From assembly GCA_944990035.1 (NCBI GenBank), contig CALYLX010000111.1:248001-312000 (forward strand): a stretch of 64,000 nt of DNA, written 5' to 3'. Source of the stretch: Clitopilus passeckerianus. Lineage: Eukaryota; Basidiomycota; Agaricomycetes; Agaricales; Entolomataceae. The notes beneath the pieces are model-generated. The model had not been told where the DNA came from. It worked only from the letters and a program-made list of their open reading frames with translations, and made no database searches. Positions 1-12,351 of this stretch are shown here, piece by piece. Both the position numbers and the translations under genes were made by a program. How positions within the stretch are numbered: the stretch's first letter is position 1; each line of letters begins with the position of its first letter.

Positions 1-1020
1 GTCGATATCCTCAGCAGTAAGACCGACACCTGCATTGCCGTCACGAGCGAGCCAAGCTACCCTGTTAGCCGCCATGTGACTCGGCGTTTGGAGCCTTGTT
101 AATTCCGCCCGGGCGAAGTACAGAAGCTTCGCGGCAACAGAGGCGAGAGGGACCAAAACAGACGGGCGTGAGGCGTAATGAGGTTCAATGGACGCACGGG
201 TAGGGGTTGGGAATATGGGATACGTGCCGTGTGCCGTCTGAAAGGACGTCGGTGGTGTCGAGGCCCTGGAAGGGAAAGGAAGCGAGAAGAAGTTGGGAGG
301 GGCCTCAGTCGTTGCATAGCGGAAGGGAACCGATATAAAGGGGAATATAGCAGACATTATCTGCTTACGGTCATGCAGAGATTCTTGACATAGGCTTTCT
401 GGAGGGACGAGATTTAGAACACTAACCTGCCATGAATAGAATTTGATACTACCTTCGGAGGTTAACAACCACATAAGCGTTAAGACGCAGGAGTTCCGAA
501 CACTTTCCAAAGGCCAATCGTTGTTTGCATCTCGACCTTCATAAAGTCGCCTGCGAACAAAATGGCTAAGGAGGCGATCTGCTGCGGCCCACTCGAGTAG
601 CTGGCGTTCATTCTTTCCATCATTCTCGAGCATCATGATAATGCCCGTCATAAGGGCTTCATCTAACCCAACGTCCTCCGAGAAATCCGTTGCAAGAGAC
701 CCAAAGAAGATGTTTCCAGCGCGTAGACGCTGCATCGCCACGCAGTACGACTGAAGCTGCTCAAGATACTGACTGTCGGAGGGCTGGAAAGCTCTTCTTT
801 TGACAGAGGAGCAATCAAATCTGTAGCGGAATATCCTCGCCCATAAGTGAGGATTGTGAGGCGGGGAAAGTCGATCACGCAATGTAGAACATGTCGAAAG
901 TAAGGGGAGGACAGAGTGAGGTGGTCCTAAAGGCTGCGTGGCAGCTAGTTCGAAGGCTACCAGGTCAAGAACCTCAGCGGGGAGTACGAATAGGTTGGAG
1001 CGATGTTTCTGGGGCTCCAT
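1..1020 (-). CDS. Gene A: F-box-like protein, 3' part beyond window edge
   Basis: Minus-strand gene whose 5' two exons are in the window; exon 1 is 1020..453 (189 codons plus one base) and exon 2 starts at 383 and runs off the edge. The start ATG at 1020-1018 opens a protein with an F-box-like N-terminus (residues 13-60, beginning VLPAEVLDLVAFEL), followed by the block DEALMTG..MLENDGKN that is shared almost word for word with genes B and C in this window (DEALLTALVMVLEDDGKN). Exon 2 also matches B and C (PFRY..EAPP.FF, then AKLLYFARAEL against SKLLYFSISEL). The single intron (67 bp) lies at the same place and phase as intron 1 of B and C, which fixes the splice choice. The frame is open, so this is probably a functional third family member, more diverged than B and C are from each other. 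Expected role, from the F-box family: substrate adaptor of an SCF ubiquitin ligase. Substrate unknown. Confidence 0.8.
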   Translation of the reverse strand, partial: MEPQKHRSNLFVLPAEVLDLVAFELAATQPLGPPHSVLPLLSTCSTLRDRLSPPHNPHLWARIFRYRFDCSSVKRRAFQPSDSQYLEQLQSYCVAMQRLRAGNIFFGSLATDFSEDVGLDEALMTGIIMMLENDGKNERQLLEWAAADRLLSHFVRRRLYEGRDANNDWPLESVRNSCVLTLMWLLTSEGSIKFYSWQVSVLNLVPPESLCQESLHDRKQIMSAIFPFISVPFRYATTEAPPNFFSLPFPSRASTPPTSFQTAHGTYPIFPTPTRASIEPHYASRPSVLVPLASVAAKLLYFARAELTRLQTPSHMAANRVAWLARDGNAGVGLTAEDID

Positions 1021-4000
1021 GGATGGGTCCATAACGAGTTGGACATCCCAAGCCCATGCTATATTTTCTTACATACTTTCGCGAGATGGAAGCCTGAGAG
1101 CACAAAGTATCGGCATATTCCGTGTTCATTGTGATGACATCGTTATCCGGAGTAAGATAACGATTTAATCTCCCAGAAATCTGATCAATTTTCGTTCCTC
1201 TTCTTGATCGCCGTTCTGAGTTTATGTAAAACGGGTTTCTGGCCGTTCTTCTGGTTAACATTCGACATATGGGCACTGCCGGACGCACTTCTGCAAGGTC
1301 CCAGGAGCCGCGACTGCCTTGTCACCTACACCCATTCCGAAATGGCATAACTTGCGAGTGCCTTGGTGAAACCCGTAACGACACCCGACATTGGACCCTT
1401 GGTTGACTTGCACTAGTCGACATACCATGGTGAAATCGCTTTTGCTGAAGACGACTACTGAAACTTAGCCTCATTCTACACGGGATATGGGGGAAACGGT
1501 ACATCAATGTCGGAACATTCAAGGGCGTCTGTGACTCTTCTCTTTGTCATCGCGTGAGAGCATCGCTAAGTCGAGAATTTCTCGTCGCTTCGTCACGAAA
1601 ATCTCTTTCTTCACGTCTTGTCACCATGGGCTGGAAAAACGCTTGTGCCTCATTTCTAGCAAGCATCAACTGTAGGGCCAGCAAAGGAATTCCCCGCTGC
1701 ATCTATAACTCTGGACCGTGGAATCCTCTTCGACGTTCGACTCCATTGCCTCGCCTATGGGTCCCCGCCCAAATCAGCGCTACCCCCGGCTCGCAGCACC
1801 ATGTACGTACGAAGCCGCCTTTCATCAATGATCAAACTTATGATTAACTGTCAGGCTGCCGCTGCTACCCTAACGCTCTGTTGAGAATAGAGTTCTAAAG
1901 GAGATTCATGTATGCAAATGGTCCACGCCAATGCGAGCCGCCTCACCCGCATTCAAATTTGAGTGAACAAACAGGAGCGAAGAACACCCCAAAACTACTT
2001 GTCTACCCACACGGAGTTACGTTCACTATTGTTAAGAATTCGAGGCTCGTTTGATTGAGTGTGAAGCCCAGGTCAGGAGACAAAAGAAGTGAGTCACCTG
2101 TCATAACTAGTCTAACTGGTGGACGGATCGAAAGAGGTTAGGGCTTTGCGCATAGCCTTGACAGAGCCATGGCTATTCTTGTATTCCCGGTGGTTCGAAC
2201 GGGCTTAAGATATCTAGGTCCGAGTGAAGTGGATTGTTCCTCATGGTTTCTTAGAACAGACGGTTTCGGACACCTAAACCGTCTTCCCCCCTTTCATAGC
2301 GGGCGGCGTGCAACCTAGTCCCACGGAATACGTACGGTGCGGACACTGGTGTGCATGATCGCCGCCATTTGAGGTAAGCCCGAAATGTTATCATCTGGCC
2401 GTACGCTAAAGAGTAATATCTAATAGACGAATCTTCGTGATACATTCTAACCACCGTGTGGAGTTAGATATCCGTCTCAGAAACATGAGGCAAGTCGTGA
2501 GTTCACCGTGTAGTTTTTATTGGCCCATTCTATTGTACTGCTTTGGTGAGCACATTCTGTTCATGTCTTCCACAGGCGGTGCGGCTTATTCTAACTTCCT
2601 AGGTTACTCGATCGTATCCGTAGTCGGAACTTGTGGTGCACAATTCAGTCGTACTCTCGTCAACTTTGCACCTGCCTCTTGTAATAGTAGGGCTTCGATC
2701 CCCTTCTTATCCACGTTCGGTGACAAGGGGGCAGTCGAAGCCGCTACCAGGCCTATCCTACCCATTTCCATGGCGTTTTGCCGTTAATCTCCCCTTTGAG
2801 CCCTCCGATAGGTCGCGGACCTTTGAAAGTGCTGTAGTGATCTCGCTGCGGGTAAAGATCTTGACACCGAAGAACATGGTCCTGATTCTTCGTGCATGAA
2901 TGGTCCCCATTCATTCGGTAGCGTGGATGTTGCCTGTCATGTCACTTGACCAGCCTCCTGCTGCATCTTATCGCAGGGTCCCAGTGTCGTGAGAGTTGAT
3001 GGTCCTTTTGAAGTAAACTTAGACGAGGCTGCATTCACCTCTGTTACCCCAGAAGCGTCGATAACTCTATGGGCGCACTATGCATACCCTAGGCCGCATT
3101 CGATCTTGACATCGCTACACTCTTCCATATACCAGGATGATCTCCCATACTCCGAGGCTGGTCCGAGAGCGACGCAGTGAATATGTGGCCACAACGTCCA
3201 CAAAACGAGAAGGCCTCCTGAGCGCTGAGCCTTAGGCCTGGCGTTATGTGGGCCATGAGAAAGAATAGAAATTCAAAAGGCATGTGAACTTGTTCCCCAT
3301 CCTGAACAGAATCCTGTATGTCCATCGAATAGAGAGCGATGAATCCATAATAGAGATTCAAGAGCCAGTTGATATTGGAGAAAAGTTCAATGACGTTGAG
3401 TATAATTGGTAACGACAATTGACAGCTGAAAACTTTGCATCCTTTGTCATGCAGCACGTCTGACCGCCTCAATTGTACATTGACATGGCCTCTGGTTTGG
3501 TCTGCGCCTAAGGTTCATGTCGTTCAAATACCTTTTAAGAAACTTAAAGCGCCCATTCATACGCCATCTTCTGCCAAACTTCTCCGAAAGTCAGTGACTC
3601 CGACCAATCCACTCCATGGCAAGCGGACCATATGCACGTCGTAACATTCTGGAATATTATCCAGAAAATCTTTCCAATAATGTCCACTCCTCCCACATAA
3701 TCGCACAACTGTGCCGGTTGGGGTTACGATCACCATCTTTCCGGAGCCTCGAGGGACATGGGGCCCGAGTATCTGTTGGAAAAGCATCGCGGGAGAAGCA
3801 CCTCTGACATAGGCGCGGTTTTGAATCCAGATATGGAGGAGACGGTTAGGCATGTGATCAAGGAGGCGTAGACATGACCAGTTCATTCGCCTGATTTTCA
3901 TCAGGATCGGTGAGTGTATCAACATCCAGAAAAGAACATCATTCCAATGATTCTATGAACAGATTCCCGACTATTGTAGGCTATTCTTGATCACGTCTTG

Positions 4001-4730
4001 CATGCGATTTCACTTGAACCAGCTCAGGTCTGGCCGACAACTGCTTCTGGTCGGATTCCAGGGTGTCACCTGCCTTTAGATTGATGTATTCTGGACCGGT
4101 TCATCATCGATTCCCAACCTATCGCCACTGTCAAGATATTTCTCTACCAATTAGCGGCCCGAAACCAAGTGAAAAGGTAAGATTCTCTGATGTATGTATA
4201 CATGTATTGACTTCATGTTTTACAGGCCGGTTTACCATCCATCGCATTAGATTGGTCGTTCTAATCAGCGCGTCATATCAAGAGAAGTTGGGAACCACGC
4301 ATCAAAACCGTATGCTTCGACGTCGTCCTAAGGCACCCATGTGCCTTCTGCCACTGTAGTATATTTTATGGAGGTTCCGGCCACTCCTTAAACACGGTCA
4401 TTGGAACAACACATGTTTGATTTCTTGATTCTTTGTGTTGCAACGCTCCCATAACCTAGTGGTCAGGGGCACAATGATACGACACAACCGGGAAGAAACT
4501 TGTTCCAATCGCTCAGGACCACTCGGGAACATTGATAAATTCGCGGCCCCGAAGCTCGAAGTTCTACGAGGGAGCGTGAAATATGCCACCGACGGCTTGA
4601 CAGAGGCTTGGTGAGAAACGATGTCGGGCGGCAACGGCCGGCGGCCCGCCAACGCCACCCAATTTTAGCAAGGCCACACCCTCTTTTAGAATGTGATCTC
4701 TTTCAATGTTCACAGAAGGTTGTCGATATC
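1021..4730. other. Intergenic region without a confident gene
   Basis: About 3.7 kb between divergent genes A and PUF. Only short open frames occur. Two on the minus strand, 3472-3089 (127 codons, with hydrophobic stretches in its first half) and 3925-3557 (122 codons), are the longest; neither resembles a family I recognise nor shows a convincing exon chain. The 1057-1066 stretch gctatatttt could serve as a TATA-like element for gene A about 40 bp upstream of its ATG. The rest looks like non-coding or strongly decayed DNA. Confidence 0.5.
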
Positions 4731-4733
4731 TCA

Positions 4734-4740
4734 TATATAA
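4734..4740 (+). promoter_or_regulatory. TATA-like box of the PUF gene
   Basis: The sequence tatataa lies 54 bp before the ATG at 4794 and is followed by a pyrimidine-rich stretch (4745-4790) typical of fungal core promoters and transcription start regions. Assigned by position and sequence only. Confidence 0.5.
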
Positions 4741-4793
4741 GCCGATTTTTTTTCACTCTCGCTCTTTCATCTCCAACCACCACTCCCTTCGCC

Positions 4794-7479
4794 ATGCTTT
4801 CCTCTGATAACAATGTACATTCTGTCCTTTCTAACAGCATTCACGCTGGACCTCAACGCTCAAAAGAGCCCGCAGGCATAGCTGCCTCTATATGGGCTCC
4901 TCAACCACAGCCGTCCGAGGTTACGTGGCCAAAAACCCTGGATACGTTTTCACGGGCTGCTGAGAAAGAGCTAGATCTTCGAGCACGCCCTCAGGTCGAA
5001 TCCAACTCGCGCCCTGAGGATGTCTTCGGTCCTGCCCCGGTTCCCACTCGATCCAAGGACATCGGTGCCATTGGGGATGGCCGCAAGAAAAACAGCCCTG
5101 GTTTTGATGAAACTGTATGTTGATACATTTTTATGTGGCTATATGCGCATACACTCATACATTCAACCCATTTAGCATGTCGAGCAGCTGCTTCGGACCC
5201 TGGACCTGAACTCCCCGACACCGTTCACCAAAAAGCCACATCTTAGCCTCGACTTGTCTCCCAGCTCACCCGATTTCTCCCCTGCCTCTGCTACTTCGTC
5301 TTTGATGACGCCTACGGATCTTTCCCCCTCCCGCCCTTTCGACCCAAAGTCGACTCTCAACTATGAGAACGGTCATTCATACCCTCATCTCCAGTCATCA
5401 TCTTTGCTTTTTGACCATAACTCTGCGAATGTCATGTACGATGGTATATTCCACCAACCCCCTTCTCAAGGAGGCTCTCCGTCTTCTACCTACCCAAGTT
5501 CTCTATCTGGCTTTGAACCCTTCACCGACTCTCTCGGAGCGGCCCTTGGCTATCCTACCCACTCTCAGCATCTTCATTCCATGACTCCCATGCCTCGTTC
5601 TCTCTACTCCTCGGGCATTCCCTCTGGACCAACTCGACGTTTCGAGAACAACAGATCCCTCCTCGGTGATCTTCGCCTGCCTTCAGGCAGCGTCCACCAG
5701 TCGGGTCAACCTGACTGGCTTGTCCCGGATGACGGCAAATTCAGATATCATTCCGGTTCTCAAGGCCCTCAGGACCGTAACCTCTTGAACTACCCTCCGT
5801 TCATGTCGCGGCCACAATCTCATGGACACGAGGTCTGTTCCTTTTTTCCATAGGGAATTCACGACTAATTGGCACGACTACTTTACAGCCCATCAATTTC
5901 TTGTCTCTTCTACATCCGTCGTCGTCGCCACCGTACCATGTGTTCGTGGAACGTATCATCAAGTCTTCGGATCAGCAAGCATCCATCTTCCTCCAACAGA
6001 AGCTCAAGGTCGCCGACTACGATGAGCGTGCCAAAATTGTTGACGCCATCTGCGCCCGAGGCTTTGAGATGATGGCTCATCGGTATATTCATTCATTATC
6101 ATCATCCCATGAACATCCATTAACATCACGAGTAGGTTCGGGAACTGGGCAGTTCAGCGCTGCCTCGAAGCTGCATCTAATCCTGAAGAGCGCAGGAAGA
6201 TTATTGCGTGCATGCGGTATGCTTTCCTCCAATGCTAGATTCGTAGCTCTTACAAGACTGTTATTCAGCGGGCGGGTAGTCGAGCTCGCCACTAATTGCT
6301 ATGGCTGCCACGTCTTGCAGAAAGCTCTGGATTGTGAGGAAGACATACGTCTCTTGATTGTATCCGAGCTTCTGCTTGGAGACCCTGCACAGACTCTAGT
6401 TAACAAGCATGCCTCGCATGTTTGGAGTAAGGTATGTCCCCCTTGATCGTTACCCTAGCATCTTCACTGATCCACGCACAGATTATGGAGCTTTCGTGGA
6501 CCCCGCCGGCACCGCCGATTTTCGCGTAGTACGTCATTGAAGTGCATCGGGAAGACGGAATGTCATAACTGATGTACCTCCTAGTGTTAACAAAAATCTC
6601 AGGGGTAAATGGGCAGCGTTGGCCTGCCATGAGACTGGATCACTTGTTGTTCAGGTAGGAGACACCTTTCAGCACTTCCTCGCGTAACGCTCAGTTATTT
6701 CACTCCAGCATGCCTTCGAGAATCTGGAAGCGGACGCAAAAGATGGAATTGTCGAAGAGCTTATCAGCCATGGGCCATCTGTCTTCGCGGACGTTACCAA
6801 GAATCAGTGGGGTTCCTACTGTATTCAACATAGTAAGTCGTCTAGACGACGCTCGCCATATCTACTGACCTCAGCGATGATGTAGTTCTGGAACATGGAT
6901 CTGAGCGCCATCGCGAGAGAACGCTCCAGCTTCTTCTCGAGGGCCTCCTTGAGTTTTCCACCCACGAACAAGGCGCGAAGTCGGTCACGAAGGCACTCAA
7001 GGAAGGTGGAAAGGTTACACTCGACAAAGTTGTTGATAGGATGTGCGAACCGGCGAAGGGGTAAGTGCTCTTAACCATCCTTTTCTTGGGACCGTCTCCT
7101 CAGGTCCCTTCAGTAGCTCTCGACGGGCCATGATCGTTGACCTCGCACTCTCCGTTACTGGAAGCCAGCTAATCGCTAGCGTTCTGCCTACCGTAAGTCT
7201 CCCTTCCTTCGGACTTGTTTACAAAATCCGTGTTGACTGTGCCCGTTAGGTTGACAAAGACCAACGTGCGTCGCTGTACGAATGCATTCGAGGACATATT
7301 GTTACCCTTCGTGGCTGCAAGACGGGATCAAAAGTTATCTGGCTCTTGTAAGTACTACTCGTATTTCCCCCTAGCCCTCGACTGATGGCGTTCCCAGTGA
7401 CAGAATGGTAACGAATTAGCCTCGGAAAGGCAACTCCAAAGCTGACTCAATTCATAAGCGCGCGTACTATGGCTATTAG
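4794..7479 (+). CDS. Pumilio/PUF-domain RNA-binding protein
   Basis: Thirteen exons: 4794-5114, 5176-5832, 5889-6082, 6136-6216, 6269-6431, 6482-6528, 6585-6654, 6709-6832, 6886-7060, 7114-7192, 7250-7347, 7398-7407, 7459-7479; together 2040 nt, 679 residues, no frame break. PUF proteins bind 3'UTR elements of mRNAs in the cytoplasm and control translation and decay. The first 325 residues are Ser/Pro-rich and probably disordered. Eight PUF-type repeat cores follow from about residue 327: FGNWAVQ, CYGCHVLQ, ASHVWSK, TGSLVVQ, WGSYCIQ, GAKSVTK, GSQLIAS, GSKVIWL. The last three depart from the canonical RNA-contacting triplets, so the C-terminal half may bind RNA weakly or act in protein contacts (inference). 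The end FDRMRAYYGY requires a 10-nt exon (7398-7407) between two introns; without it the frame stops a few codons early. Fragments of exons 8-9 recur at 30.9 and 33.6 kb. Confidence 0.96.
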
Positions 7480-10400
7480 TCCCGGTACACACGTGGCTCG
7501 CCGTTAATATAGGTATGGCCTACTCTAACCCACTTTCCTCAGGGCTAAACCTTTCTCTATAGCTCCCCCCTTCACTTTAACATCTAAGATTCTATCCGAC
7601 TCCCCTCGCTTGCAAACGCAAATACCACCAACGTTAGAAAATATCAAGTCGCATATATCAATACAGGAGCTCGATTTCACTCATCAAGCACAATTACGAT
7701 TCAATTCAAGCAATCACTCGCATCTGATCAATAACAATACATCCTTGGCCGCAATTTCGGAAGAAGTCGTCTTTAATCGCAAGTATCTCTTATAATACGC
7801 ATTGCCCGTCGCTTTCCACTATCATTCCTTCATCTCCTACGTCGTCAATCTCGCATTTCAAGTTTATTATCGTCAGTCCCGCAGCGTTGCACCCCTGCAA
7901 TTTGTACATCACTATACATACATTCCTGCCGTCTGTTTTCAGGTTGTCCTGCTGCCCCGTATTGCATTAACCGAATGGACTTCTAAAAAGTTACCGCTGT
8001 TATACATTTATTTCTTCTGTCTCCCATGTCTTAGCACCCACCCTAGTATTGTAATAGCACTATCATCAATATCGAATATCATGTTGTCAAACCTTGTATT
8101 AGAGTTGATATGAGTTGTTCACGTTCTCTGGGCTGTGCGACCGTGTTCAGCCTATCGCTGTCCTATGATTCGTTCTGCCCCCAGCTCGTTGAACTCATGG
8201 GCCAGGCCACCCAGTGTGGTATCAGGGGGTAACCTTTGACCATGCGCATTACAACCTTCCGTCACTTTTCATATGCCGTTGCAGATCGCATAATTGAATA
8301 CAGGAAAACGTGCGTTTAAACTCCTAGAACAGCTATTTCTGTCAGCGCCAGGTCCAAACGTGGGTTTCTCCACTGCCCAGCAATCCTACTCAATTGTATT
8401 AGACGATCATGCGAGCAAATTAGATGCCGTTCGGCGTCATTAACAATGCTCAGATGCAGCTTTCACGAGATGGCCTAGGCCGGGTTCTTATCTATGGTAA
8501 CCGAGGTCACCTCTTTGGATATGCTGGTGCTAACCTGGTTAGCTGTCTGAATAAGGCTAAGCTGCTATCAGCTCAAAAACCTCCGTTTTGTATTCATTCA
8601 CGCATCCCGCGGGACATATACCGACAGGCCGGTGGTCTTGTTCCATTGGAGGTAAACGTGCATCATCATCATTCAATATGAGTGGATTACCGACGAAGGT
8701 TCTTGCATTTCGTCAGGATCGGTGCAAGGGCGATCAGGAGAGCAGCCTATTATAAACCTTACGCCTTATCACTTACTCTCGGCACGAAAACACGCAGTTA
8801 GATAGCTCTTGTTTCCGTGAGATCTTCCGTGGAGGTCTGCTGGAGCGACGTATTCGTTCAATAGGCCCCGAATGACGATTGTTGGATGGCAAACCGAGCC
8901 AGAGTTTCGCCGGAATGAACTGTTCGCAGATACAGAGATTGAGAAGTTGGTTTGGACTGGCCCATTCAGCGAACCTGGGAAGAACCTGAGCTCGGACTAG
9001 TTTGCCTATCCGATAGGATTGTAGGTCATTCTGGGATACCCACAGTGGCCAAATCGAATCATGGGGACTTCGAGAATGCGAATACCGCACATGTCGAAGT
9101 TAGAAAGGTCTCAAAGAATCACCCCCAGTTTCTGCCCCTGCTCGATCCATTGCCATGTTTTAAGTGAATAGGACGCGGGAATACCGAGGCGTGAGTAGAC
9201 ATATTCTATTGAGCTATGCAAAGAATACGGAGAATCGGCCCTGCAAGTCCCCCTCTCGAAGGTTTGTAATTCGATATTACAGGACGCAACACGTAGAAAT
9301 CGCTGTCCGAGGAGGCTTGACGGATTTGCAACCCTGAAGTGTTTTAATTGAGGCGCACGAGCACGATTCAAACCAAGTTCCTTGAATCGTTGGACTGGAA
9401 AATCCTTCGGTCTGTTCGGGTTGGGTCCGTTCGTGAAAACAGGAGAATTTTCCATTGAATGTGTGACTATTTACGTGAATTTACGTGTAGCAGTCAAAGA
9501 ACGTAACATATAGAATGCTACCAAACAGCCGTCCGACGAAATGGAATGCATAAAAGAGTTATGAAGAGGTCGTTACGACACCTATGTAGACCCTGTGAAG
9601 CGACCTTCGATGCGATCCCGTCAGGCACTTCGGCCATCCCACCTATCAATGAGTCGGGACAGCGGGAGAACCTGCCGAAGCGACATTTGATTTCTATCAT
9701 ACCTCCCCACAATCGGGGACGGAATGCGGTGGCAGTGGGCTTACCGCTCATCCGCGATGCCGTTAGGATTCAGGTTGGATCAGGCGACGAGTTGACAATG
9801 ACAATGGGATCGGATCGAGACGATGGCTGAATGTCACCCACGTATGTATACGGATTTGGAGGACATTCGCCCTGAATAACATGTGCTGTTCTCTTGGCTT
9901 GGTGTCGACACGTGTACGGGGACTGCTGATATGCTCCCTCGTTGCCGTCGGGAGTGTGGAGTCGCCCTGTCGATGATCATACCTGGATCAGGAAGAAGTT
10001 TACAAGGCGTTCCTCGCTTGGAGCGAACAAAGAGGCAAAGTCCAGTCAGGTCAGTGCGTTCAGACCTCAAGTAATAAACGTGCACATATGGCAAGAATCA
10101 TCAGGGAAAGGTCAGGAAGACTCCACAAAGAACGTGTTTGATGTAGAGTGTGTGACTGATAGACAGCTGAGATTTCTACAACTGCCGGCGAGCTCTTCTC
10201 GCCTATTAGGCCCATCTGGAGAGAAACAAATATGGGGGAGGTGGCAGATTAAGGCAGCCTCCTCTTTGAATGACGCCTCGGAAGGCTCAAATTTACTGCA
10301 TCTGCGTTCACAACGCGTCGTAGAATTCTGAGCAGAAGGAGTGTCGTCAACACATTCAAAATCGGAGAGTTGAATGGGCAAAATCGTGGTACAAACCAAC

Positions 10401-11480
10401 CTGAGGTTCGGTCGAATAACAATTGCCGAATCGAACAAGCCTTTCTAACAAAAAGGGGGACAACACCTGCTCGGTCAGGAGACCATCTAAATCAGTCGTT
10501 TAGCTCTTTATTTACACTGGATATAAGGAACAATACAATAGCGGATGATCCCGTAGCCACACAACGCATCTGAGCACAGGATTCTGCAGTTTCAGGAGTA
10601 AACGACCCAGATATCGACCACTACAGTCGTCCTCTTGTGAGAAATTGAGTGGCGAATTTCGGGAGTTGGAGTATTGGATTAGGATTGCCATTGAAGCGAC
10701 CCCCTCGGACCATCATTAGTCGTAAAATGCCCCCACAGTCTGCCCGGTTCCTTTCTAAGCCCGAGCTTCTCGAAAACAATACACAAGTAGGCGGGCTTGC
10801 AGAGACCGTGTGATCTACCTCTGCGATTTTGAATTGTGCCCACATCTGCAGAAGTAGAACGGCCGATGGCGAACCAACACAGGTACCCAACCGAAGCTCA
10901 GTAGATATCTGATGAATACAGTTATAAGAGGCTGATGTTCCAAGCTTGCCATTCACAGAAGCACGCCGACACCAAGTCTGAATGGAGAGTGTCAATGCCG
11001 GCGTGTAGACATGTCAAAAACTTGGAAAGCATGATCGATTCAAGCCTCTCATTCATTCGGAATAAATGCGGATTTTACCTGTATCAGCCAGTGGCCACAA
11101 AGAACACCACCACCGCAGCAGCGTGGGGTATAATATAATGATAGGGAAGGAACCCGCGAAGAAAATCAGTGGCACACGAAGAACTGTTTGAAACTTGACA
11201 GCTCGATCATGATCAAGTCGTGAAAAATGAGAAGAGTCCAGCTATTTCTGCCATAGTAGTGCTACATGCAGTGCAGCTTGTGCAGGTACGACGGCTTCCT
11301 CGGAACGTCCAAGAAAAACCTGAACCGAATTGTCCATGGACCCATCGGTGATACAAGACCAGCTGACCGAAAGAAGCAAGATCGACCTAGGTGAAACCAA
11401 GGCTACAGTTCAACGTATTACGGGACATGGCTAGGGCAGAGGTTACAAGCAGAGACCGACCATCGCATTCCAAACCAATT
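7480..11480. other. Gene-free region downstream of PUF
   Basis: Four kilobases with only short open frames on both strands and no family I recognise. 7480-8110 is AT-rich and probably holds the PUF 3'UTR. Near 10500-10585 (ending in caggattctgcag) there is a short stretch also found at 33780-33870 and, less well, at 31090-31130, so part of this region belongs to the repeat network of the window. I see no RNA gene and no transposon ends. Confidence 0.5.
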
Positions 11481-12260
11481 CATTCGATGAATAGTATAGC
11501 TTTTGGTGGGTGCTTGTACCCCCATCGCAAGAGATCAGAAGTGGAGCGGGATTCCGTCAGATGACGAACTGAATTGAAATGAACCAGTGCACACAAACCA
11601 TAGCTTATTTGAGTGAATCCTGTGTCATCAGAGATTGCCCAGTCTAAAAACTAGACGCTGGCCGACCCTCGGGCCAAAGATCAGCGTTAAAGCTCTTCGT
11701 AGGTAAAGTACTGGGAGAGGACTGAATAGGCAGAAGTTCAGAACCTTCTGTGGCACGCAATTGCAACGTGTAGGGTTTGAATGATGCACCCTAAGACTTA
11801 TGATTCAATTGGAATCTAGCCCGCATCACCACCAAATGGTCGAGGCCTAGGAACCTTTACAGTCGGACTTTCTTGAAACTCGGAGAAATCTCTGGTCCTG
11901 TCCTCGATTCTTTGAAAGTGACGAAATTATGACGCTGCCTGAGAACTTTGATAGGAGCGAATATGAGGAAGAAGGTTAGTGCCGAAGATCCTTGAGTAAT
12001 CGAGGCGAGGTAGATCTGGGGGTAGAAGCACAGCAGCACACGACTCGAGGATTGGGTGGAGATGGATGGAGCTGGTTGAGACCAACTTCCAAACCACCAT
12101 GCGAAGTTAGTTTCTATTCCGTTGAGGATTTGCCCGATTTCCAGGGCCCTGACATTCTCGGAGGAACCTGACCAGAACTGAGTTGAAGGCTGAGTCTCAG
12201 AACCGAACAAGATCAGCTCGAAACTCAGCACGGTTCCAACCGATATGGTCTACGCCATCA
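11480..12260 (+). repeat. Direct repeat, left copy (partner 34580-35360)
   Basis: This stretch downstream of gene D matches 34580-35360 downstream of gene C in the same orientation, with many mismatches and small gaps. Shared anchors include caacgtgtaggg (11767 and 34814), gaggcc.aggaac.t.tacagtc near 11841 and 34871, gtagatctggg / gagatctgggt near 12010 and 35058, and gaaactcagcacggttccaa (12219 and 35325). It ends about 90 bp before the stop of D on the left and about 300 bp before the stop of C on the right. No open frame is conserved across the copies, so it is probably non-coding or a decayed element. Confidence 0.75.
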
Positions 12261-12351
12261 TCCTAGGATTCCGTGCGATGGACGAATCAGTCTGGCCATA
12301 CCGTACACGAACCAAAGCATGATTCTATTAACATTAGTGAATACGTGTACA

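Noticed and set aside
3557..3925. 122-codon minus-strand frame, and its neighbour at 3089-3472
   Set aside because: No motif, no paralogue in the window and no exon chain; not enough to call a gene.
7398..7419. Alternative PUF ending in VTN followed by TAG
   Set aside because: A further intron gives RAYYGY and a stop, the kind of ending I expect from related fungal PUF proteins; the short form may still exist as retained intron.
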